IMG/VR virus record: IMGVR_UViG_3300030390_001096
Location: 466 to 33,202 of that record
Strand: one strand, 5' to 3'
Length of the DNA: 32,737 nt
DNA from: a virus
In this document: one piece after another, positions 27,867 to 32,737 of the stretch
Position numbering within the stretch: the stretch's first letter is position 1
How the letters are laid out: every line of letters starts with the position of its first letter
Position numbers and translations under genes: made by a program
The notes under the pieces: model-generated
Told to the model about the DNA's origin: nothing
The model's input: only the letters and a program-made list of their open reading frames with translations
Database searches by the model: none

Positions 27867-29534
27867 ATGAGTGATATTAAACTAATAACATTAACTAGCT
27901 ACTCCAGACCGCCTCTTGTAGAGGATAAGTCTAAGGATTGGGTAATGAATGGGCGTAATAATGACTATTATAATTACATTATTTCGCGAAATAACGGGAG
28001 TCCTACAAACTCAAGTATTAATCAGTCTTATAGTACCCTAATTTATGGTAAAGGATTGCGCACATCTAGCGGATCGTTAGGCGCAGAGAATTGGGGTAGA
28101 TTACAAACGATATTAAGACCTAGAGAACTGCGTAAAATGGTCGCAGATTTTCAAGTTTTTGGCGAGTTTAGCTTTGAGGTTATAGAAACCAAAGGCGGAG
28201 AGTTGCATTCTTTGACGCATATACCTAAACAAATGGTTATCCCGTCTATTGCAAACGAAAAAAACGAAATAGAGCATTATTGGTTTTCTAAAAATTGGCG
28301 TAAATATACCGACGTAGAAAATACGCCCGTACTTTTTAACGCTTACGGCGCTGCGAAAGGCAACTCTGTTTATGTAGCAAAGCCTTATGTCGTTGGTGCT
28401 GAATATTTTGGCGCTCCAAGCTATACGGCGGCTTTAGTATATGCCGAAATGGAGGAGGAAATAGCCAACGTACAAATATCGTCTATTAAAAACGGATTAA
28501 GCGCAGGGTATATAATACAGATACCAAACGGAACAAATTACACTCCAGAGGAGAAAGAGGAGTTTGAAAGACAAGTTAAACGTAAACTAGTTTCTAGCTC
28601 GAACGCGTCGAACTTTATTATTAGCTTTAACGACCAAGAGGTAGCTATAGAGGTAACTCCGTTTCCTGTAAATGCTAACGTACATAAGCAATGGGAAACG
28701 CTAACCAAAGAGGCAAAAAATCAAATAATGACAGCGCACAAAGTAATTAGTCCGTCGTTAGTAGGTTTATCGTCTGCAAGTGGTTTTAGCTCTGTAGCCG
28801 ACGAGATGGATATGAGCGAGCGCCAAACTATAAAAAGAGTTATAAAGCCAAAGCAAGACTTTATCCTAGACTCAATCGAGGAGGTTTTAATTAACTACGG
28901 CATTAACCTAGATTTACACTTTGCGCCGCTTACAGAGGAAATTATAGAGGTAAAAGAGGAAACCGCAGAGTTAAGCTCTCACGTTTGCATGAGTGAGGAT
29001 ATTCAAATGTTTGCAATACTTGAAAAATACGCTCTTGACTCTCCAGAGGGTTACGAATTAACAGACGGCAAAGAGTATGACGTTAAAATGTCGGCAAATC
29101 AAACAAGCGAGCAGGATACAAAGCTATGGAAAACTCGCTACGCATTTACTAAAGGTACTAGCAAAACTCCAAAAGGTCAATCTAGGTCTTTCTGTAATAA
29201 AATGGTTTCACTATCGGACGCAGGTAAAGTTTACCGCAAAGAGGACATCGAATTAATGAGCCAACAGGGTGTAAATGGCAAGTTTGCGCATAGTGGAGGG
29301 AAATACGACATTTTTCTTTATGGCGGCGGAGTTAATTGTTACCATCGCTTTGAAAGGAGAGTCTTTAAAAAGAAATTAAAGGAGGACGGAAAGCCTAAAG
29401 GCGGCGGAGCGATGCAACAGACAATACCTGTAAACGTAAACGAGGCAAAAAGACAAGGATATAAGCCTGTAAAAAACTCTCCAGACGTTGCAATCGCAGA
29501 AATAGACAAACCAAATAACGGCAGATTTAAATAA
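27867..29534 (+). CDS. Portal protein with fused C-terminal minor head-like domain
   Basis: A 555-residue protein. Residues 1-330 show portal features: an N-terminal stretch, AELRKM-like helices (PRELRKMVADFQVFGEFSFEVIETKGG), YGAAKGNSVYVAKPYV, a helical stem region (YTPEEKEEFERQVKRKLVSSSNASNFIISF), and QIMTAHKVISPSLVGLSSASGFSSVADEMDMSERQTIKRVIKPKQDFILDSIEEVLI, which is the conserved portal end. Residues about 390-510 add another domain (LWKTRYAFTKGTSKTPKGQSRSFCNKMVSLSDAGKVYRKEDIELMSQQGVNGKF...YGGGVNCYHRFERRVF), similar to a part usually found at the end of separate minor head proteins. The dodecameric portal is the DNA gate. It lies far from the terminase genes, unusually. Confidence 0.78.
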   Translation: MSDIKLITLTSYSRPPLVEDKSKDWVMNGRNNDYYNYIISRNNGSPTNSSINQSYSTLIYGKGLRTSSGSLGAENWGRLQTILRPRELRKMVADFQVFGEFSFEVIETKGGELHSLTHIPKQMVIPSIANEKNEIEHYWFSKNWRKYTDVENTPVLFNAYGAAKGNSVYVAKPYVVGAEYFGAPSYTAALVYAEMEEEIANVQISSIKNGLSAGYIIQIPNGTNYTPEEKEEFERQVKRKLVSSSNASNFIISFNDQEVAIEVTPFPVNANVHKQWETLTKEAKNQIMTAHKVISPSLVGLSSASGFSSVADEMDMSERQTIKRVIKPKQDFILDSIEEVLINYGINLDLHFAPLTEEIIEVKEETAELSSHVCMSEDIQMFAILEKYALDSPEGYELTDGKEYDVKMSANQTSEQDTKLWKTRYAFTKGTSKTPKGQSRSFCNKMVSLSDAGKVYRKEDIELMSQQGVNGKFAHSGGKYDIFLYGGGVNCYHRFERRVFKKKLKEDGKPKGGGAMQQTIPVNVNEAKRQGYKPVKNSPDVAIAEIDKPNNGRFK

Positions 29535-29535
29535 T

Positions 29536-30093
29536 ATGGCAGATTTTCTCTTTATATCCCCGACAGAAATTAAACAAACTACTATTGTAGGCGGTAACGT
29601 AGACGACGACAGGTTTGTGTTTGTGATTTCGGACGTAATGAATACAACAATACTCCCGTTATTAGGGCAGCAATTATATGACGTTATATTAGCAGGCGCT
29701 ACAGCTAGCACTTTAACAGGATTATACCTTGAATTATATACAAAATATGTACAACCTATAACCAAGTTCCAATCTGTTGCTAACTTTGTGCTAATAAGTA
29801 ACTATATGGTCGCTAATGGAGGCAGCGTTTCGCATACGGCAGATAACGCGCAATTAATGACTGCGGAGGAGTTGACTAGGTTGTCGAATACTTACGCAGG
29901 ATATGCAGATACGTTTGTAGACAGGTTTAACGATTGGATTTTATTAAACCATTTAACAGAGTACAAAACATCTCAGAACGGCGTAGACGCATCGACGCAT
30001 GTATCAAATCGCAGCGGTTGGTTTTTTGGTAATCCGTCAAATAGAATACAAAACCCATACCCACAGAGTCCAGAGGATATAATTAAGTTTTAA
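29536..30093 (+). CDS. Head-tail connector (adaptor) protein
   Basis: A 185-residue protein with a helical pattern typical of gp6/gp15-like adaptors. FLFISPTEIKQTTIVGGNVDDDRFVFVISDVMNTTILPLLGQQLYDVIL at the start, then helices up to residue 150, and a flexible Asn/Pro-rich tail. I recall the phrase SPTxIKxxTxVxGNVDDDKFxxxIxxxQxxxIxxxLGxxLYxxI from connectors of Bacteroidota phages. It would join the portal to the tail. It begins 1 bp after the portal stop and ends 3 bp before the next gene. Confidence 0.72.
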   Translation: MADFLFISPTEIKQTTIVGGNVDDDRFVFVISDVMNTTILPLLGQQLYDVILAGATASTLTGLYLELYTKYVQPITKFQSVANFVLISNYMVANGGSVSHTADNAQLMTAEELTRLSNTYAGYADTFVDRFNDWILLNHLTEYKTSQNGVDASTHVSNRSGWFFGNPSNRIQNPYPQSPEDIIKF

Positions 30094-30096
30094 TAT

Positions 30097-31380
30097 ATGG
30101 CAAATTGTACTATACAGAGAGGATATACAGAGTCTTGTAAGGATTTTCAAGGCGGCATCGATAAGGTGTATCTATTTCCATACGTAAAATATGGGGTAAG
30201 CGATATTACCTTTGGAGGTAGCTCAAAAGTAAACAATCCCGACGCGCAAAATATTACGAGCTTTCCTAGTACTACGATTTACGAGTATGAGGCTGTAAAT
30301 ATTACCTTTACCGAAAACGCTACAATTACAAACGGCGGTATAGAATGGTCTCAAGACTTGTCTTTTACATTGCCTCGTAGCTTTGAGACTTTGAACGCGT
30401 TTAAATTAATGTATCAAGACTATAGCGCTATCATTTTAGACAGAAACGGCAACTATAGAATAATAGGTCTTTGGAATGGCGGCGAGGTTACAATAAACGC
30501 AGGAACGGGCGGAGAAAAAAACGCAATGAACGGATCGACTATATCGTTAAAAGCGAAAGAGGATAATCAAGCGTATTTTTTAAATAACTTTGCGACAGAT
30601 TTTACAATATTTAATAACGAAAGCGTCAACTTTTTAGAGTTTAATGTAACGGGTACAACTTTCCAAATCACAAAGGGCGGCGGAACTTACTTATACAATA
30701 TAAAAACAGACGACGGATATAGCGCTACAGGATTAACAGGCGACCATACAATTACGTTCCCTACAACTTTAGCAAAGCATAAGGTTAGTATTTCGGGAGT
30801 ATTTCCTGCTTTTGATTTTACAGGGAACACAGATAAAACTAATATAATAGAGTTATTAAATTTCGGTATATACGGACTAGGCTCTACGAGTCAAGAGGAC
30901 GCTTTCGGCGGTTGCACAAATTTAACTATTAGCGCTACAGACGGAGGTAACTTTTTAAATGTAACAAATTTCGAGCAAGCTTTTGACGGCTGCGAGGCTT
31001 TAACAAGTTTTCCTTTCATAAATACAGGCAAAGGCGAGGATTTTGATAGCGCTTGGAAAGACTGCGCAGTATTAACAGAGTTTCCTTTGTTAGATTTTAG
31101 TAGCGGTACGTCTTTTGTTAGCACTTGGAAAAGTTGCGTATCATTAAAGTCATTTCCTGCTCATGCTTTTGATAGTTGCACAGCAACAAATTTCACAGAG
31201 GCGTTTAGAGATACCTCTTTAAATACGCAGTCAATAGACGGCATACTTGAGAGCTTAGATTTTGCAGGACAGATAAATGGAACATTTTTTCAATCTGGAG
31301 GGCAAACACCTAGCTCCGCAGGTCTAGCCTCAAAGACAAGCCTAGAGGCTAAAGGGTGGAGTATAACAATAACAACTTAA
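30097..31380 (+). CDS. Tail tube paralogue with BspA/DUF285-like adhesin extension
   Basis: A 427-residue protein. Residues 1-165 match the tail tube protein at 26930 in start and core (CKDFQGGIDKVYLF; DRNGNYRIIGLWNGGEVTINAGTGGEK). The rest is new: from about 175 a beta-rich region, then residues 270-380 contain four or five 24-26-residue repeats with the pattern FxxxWxxCxxLxxFPxxDxSxxTS. These resemble BspA-like leucine-rich or DUF285 repeats used as surface adhesins. It is probably a minor tail tube or tail-tip ring protein whose extra domain projects to bind host surface. It lies after the connector, near the fibre gene. Confidence 0.65.
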   Translation: MANCTIQRGYTESCKDFQGGIDKVYLFPYVKYGVSDITFGGSSKVNNPDAQNITSFPSTTIYEYEAVNITFTENATITNGGIEWSQDLSFTLPRSFETLNAFKLMYQDYSAIILDRNGNYRIIGLWNGGEVTINAGTGGEKNAMNGSTISLKAKEDNQAYFLNNFATDFTIFNNESVNFLEFNVTGTTFQITKGGGTYLYNIKTDDGYSATGLTGDHTITFPTTLAKHKVSISGVFPAFDFTGNTDKTNIIELLNFGIYGLGSTSQEDAFGGCTNLTISATDGGNFLNVTNFEQAFDGCEALTSFPFINTGKGEDFDSAWKDCAVLTEFPLLDFSSGTSFVSTWKSCVSLKSFPAHAFDSCTATNFTEAFRDTSLNTQSIDGILESLDFAGQINGTFFQSGGQTPSSAGLASKTSLEAKGWSITITT

Positions 31381-31394
31381 TAAATATATAAAAA

Positions 31395-31643
31395 ATGAAA
31401 ATTTACGTCGATTCAGTAACAAAAGAGCTAGTACTATTAAATGGTATCGAATACCGATACCCTGCATATTGCGAAATACAAAGACAAAAGCAAGGAGATT
31501 TTATTATTATTAAAACAACCAATAACGTGGCTGTTTTAGATAAAACTATCTTCTCGGATTTACAAAATGAGGCAGGCACAGCTTACGCAAGTTTTGCAGC
31601 TTTAAAAACGGCTTTAGATTCTTACTTTGATTCTACCCTGTAA
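31395..31643 (+). CDS. Small hypothetical protein before tail fibre
   Basis: An 82-residue protein, beta-rich first (MKIYVDSVTKELVLLNGIEYRYPAYCEIQRQKQGDFIIIKTTNNVAVLDK), then a helical end. The family is not recognised. It lies between the tail tube paralogue and the fibre gene and shares a base with the next start (TAATG), so it is likely a small virion or assembly protein. Confidence 0.55.
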   Translation: MKIYVDSVTKELVLLNGIEYRYPAYCEIQRQKQGDFIIIKTTNNVAVLDKTIFSDLQNEAGTAYASFAALKTALDSYFDSTL

Positions 31644-31783
31644 TGAGTAGGCGCAGGGTAATGATGATGTTATTTGGGAGTGGTATCCCGACTTTGCTCA
31701 CGAGCTTAAAAGCGCGTGCAACATATTACGAAAATGAAACTTGTACCACAGAAATTTTAGATAAAATAGAAAAAATACAATAA
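31643..31783 (+). CDS. 46-residue protein with signal-like N-terminus
   Basis: The product starts MSRRRVMMMLFGSGIPTLLTS and continues KARATYYENETC. The three Arg followed by a hydrophobic stretch and small residues look like a short export signal or membrane anchor. The ATG overlaps the previous stop (TAATG), and the tail fibre ATG follows 1 bp after its TAA, supporting translation. The function is unknown. Confidence 0.5.
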   Translation: MSRRRVMMMLFGSGIPTLLTSLKARATYYENETCTTEILDKIEKIQ

Positions 31784-31784
31784 T

Positions 31785-32737
31785 ATGAGTAACCTTTTAG
31801 ACCGCAGTAGTATTGTTCTAACTCCGACCGCCTACAAAAATGGCGAGGCACTATGTGTTAAACCAGACGACGGAAGCGGAGACTTTCAATTCAGCAGGAA
31901 TTCTGCGGCGACGCGTGTTAATGCTCAAGGGTTGGTAGAAGATGTACAAATTCTATCTAGTAATTTGGTGCAGAACGGCTCTTTTAGTGAGCAAGGTGCA
32001 GAGGAAGTAACTAACGGAAATTTTTCGCAGCAAGGCTCACAATTAATTACAAACGGGGATTTTGCTACAGATAGTGACTGGACAAAAGGTACTGGTTGGA
32101 GTATTAGTGGGGGTTCTGCTAATTGTGATGGTAGTCAATCGGGTAATGCAGATTTAATTCAAGGAATTTCAACAATTGCTGGTAAACAATACAAAATATC
32201 ATACACTATATCTAATTATTCAGATGGAAATATAAAAGTTCGTTTAAGTTCGGGAAATACTACATCTACACAATCAAGTAATGGTACTTTTACAGAAATA
32301 ATAACAGCAGCAATAAGTGGTGGATTTAGGTTAAGAGGTAATGATACTTTCATTGGCTCAATAGACAATTGTTCAGTCGTTGAGGTTGGGCAAGATTGGA
32401 CATTTACAAGCGGTGCAACTTTAACCGCTTTAGGAGCAAAAATAACACATACACCAACGGCAGGTCAAATATCACAAGTCAATAGTTTAGTAATAGGTAA
32501 AAACTATAAATTTACCTATGAAATAACTCAAAGTGTTTCGGGGGGTTTAAAATTAAATTCTGCCGTCAATACACCAATGGTTACAAGCATAGGAGTACAC
32601 ACAAAATATTTTGAAGCAGACCTTACTGGTTTTACTATTGCAAGATTAAGTGCAATTAACAACGATGTAACTATAACAAATATTAGTGTTAAGGAAGTAG
32701 GGCAAGATTGGACGTTGGGTACTGGCTGGAGCATTGG
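31785..32737 (+). CDS. Tail fibre / receptor-binding protein, N-terminal part (3' end outside window)
   Basis: The first 317 codons of a gene cut by the window end. It starts MSNLLDRSSIVLTPTAYKNGEALCVKPDDGSGDFQFSRNSAATRVN; the FSRNSAATRVNxxGLVEDV part is a common virion attachment motif of flavobacterial phage fibres. Then come short units (LVQNGSF, EVTNGNF, LITNGDF) and two beta modules, each ending NCSVVEVGQDW or NISVKEVGQDW. A third module has just begun (GTGWSIG) when the sequence stops. The start of the window continues from inside just such a module, so both parts are probably one protein of roughly 900 residues. Later codons are A/T-rich, like the other half. Confidence 0.75.
   Translation, partial: MSNLLDRSSIVLTPTAYKNGEALCVKPDDGSGDFQFSRNSAATRVNAQGLVEDVQILSSNLVQNGSFSEQGAEEVTNGNFSQQGSQLITNGDFATDSDWTKGTGWSISGGSANCDGSQSGNADLIQGISTIAGKQYKISYTISNYSDGNIKVRLSSGNTTSTQSSNGTFTEIITAAISGGFRLRGNDTFIGSIDNCSVVEVGQDWTFTSGATLTALGAKITHTPTAGQISQVNSLVIGKNYKFTYEITQSVSGGLKLNSAVNTPMVTSIGVHTKYFEADLTGFTIARLSAINNDVTITNISVKEVGQDWTLGTGWSI

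Noticed and set aside
1-32737. Genome-wide recoding of TGA or TAG
   Set aside because: Both are used as ordinary stops at coupled gene ends (TGA at 1677, 8472 and 14382; TAG at 4267-4269), so the polybasic readthrough cannot be explained by a changed code.
1-32737. Integrase, excisionase, CI-like repressor or attachment site
   Set aside because: No gene with tyrosine or serine recombinase motifs or a typical repressor was found; lysogeny is not supported, though not excluded.
1-32737. Exact circular closure with no missing bases
   Set aside because: Joining the last base to the first puts the fibre gene out of frame and shortens a module; a gap of about 88 nt fits better.

Overview
This window looks like a nearly complete genome of a tailed dsDNA phage that infects a Bacteroidota host, most likely a flavobacterium. 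The DNA is AT-rich, and start codons generally lack Shine-Dalgarno sequences. Early promoters carry the Bacteroidota-type TAnnTTTG -7 box with A/C-rich leaders, and many small proteins belong to types I know only from flavobacterial phages. I see no integrase, excisionase or C1-type repressor, so there is no positive evidence for lysogeny. The last gene (from 31785) is cut at the window end and the first is cut at the window start. They appear to be the N- and C-terminal halves of one modular tail fibre gene, so the window is probably a circular or circularly permuted genome opened inside a repetitive gene, with roughly 90 nt missing.

Layout. 1-3142: end of the tail fibre, a small companion protein, and a lysis cassette (small membrane protein, M15-type endolysin, 3TM-type holin). 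3170-4639: a minus-strand operon of six small genes, including a candidate single-strand annealing protein. 4761-5727: an ECF-like sigma factor and a Cys-containing conserved protein, then a terminator. 5798-6225: a gene-free control region with nine copies of a 9-bp iteron and a highly structured RNA. 6226-12687: replication and DNA metabolism (prim-pol/DUF3987 helicase, C5 methyltransferase, metallophosphoesterase, SSB-like protein, MazG-like protein, SF2 helicase). 12790-15919: two further early units of small genes, including a VRR-NUC nuclease and a protein with a DnaA domain IV-like region. 16051-32737: structural genes in an unusual order: TerS, TerL, tail chaperone with a -1 frameshift, tail proteins, tape measure, protease/scaffold, major capsid, tail tube, portal, connector, a second tail tube protein with an adhesin-like extension, and the tail fibre.

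How it fits together. The strongest observation is a bipartite sequence, GAAAC-N17-CGTC, found four times at identical spacing. Each copy lies just upstream of a structural transcription unit (terS, tail chaperone, protease/capsid, and the 27554-portal unit). This is the architecture of promoters used by ECF sigma factors, and the phage encodes an ECF-like sigma factor of its own at 4761. I infer an early-to-late switch: host sigma reads TAnnTTTG promoters for the early genes, and the phage sigma then turns on the late regulon. Rho-independent terminators lie directly upstream of the first and last of these promoters and after the capsid gene.

The second notable region is 5728-6225. The 9-bp motif TGTCGTGTT occurs nine times as three inverted pairs and a triple tandem, immediately upstream of a predicted 110-120 nt RNA. 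In that RNA two hairpin loops are perfectly complementary and the second hairpin is a terminator. It ends 10 nt before the primase start. I infer a replication origin or operator coupled to RNA-level control of the replication gene. All functions are read from the sequence and from recollection of protein families; no search was run.
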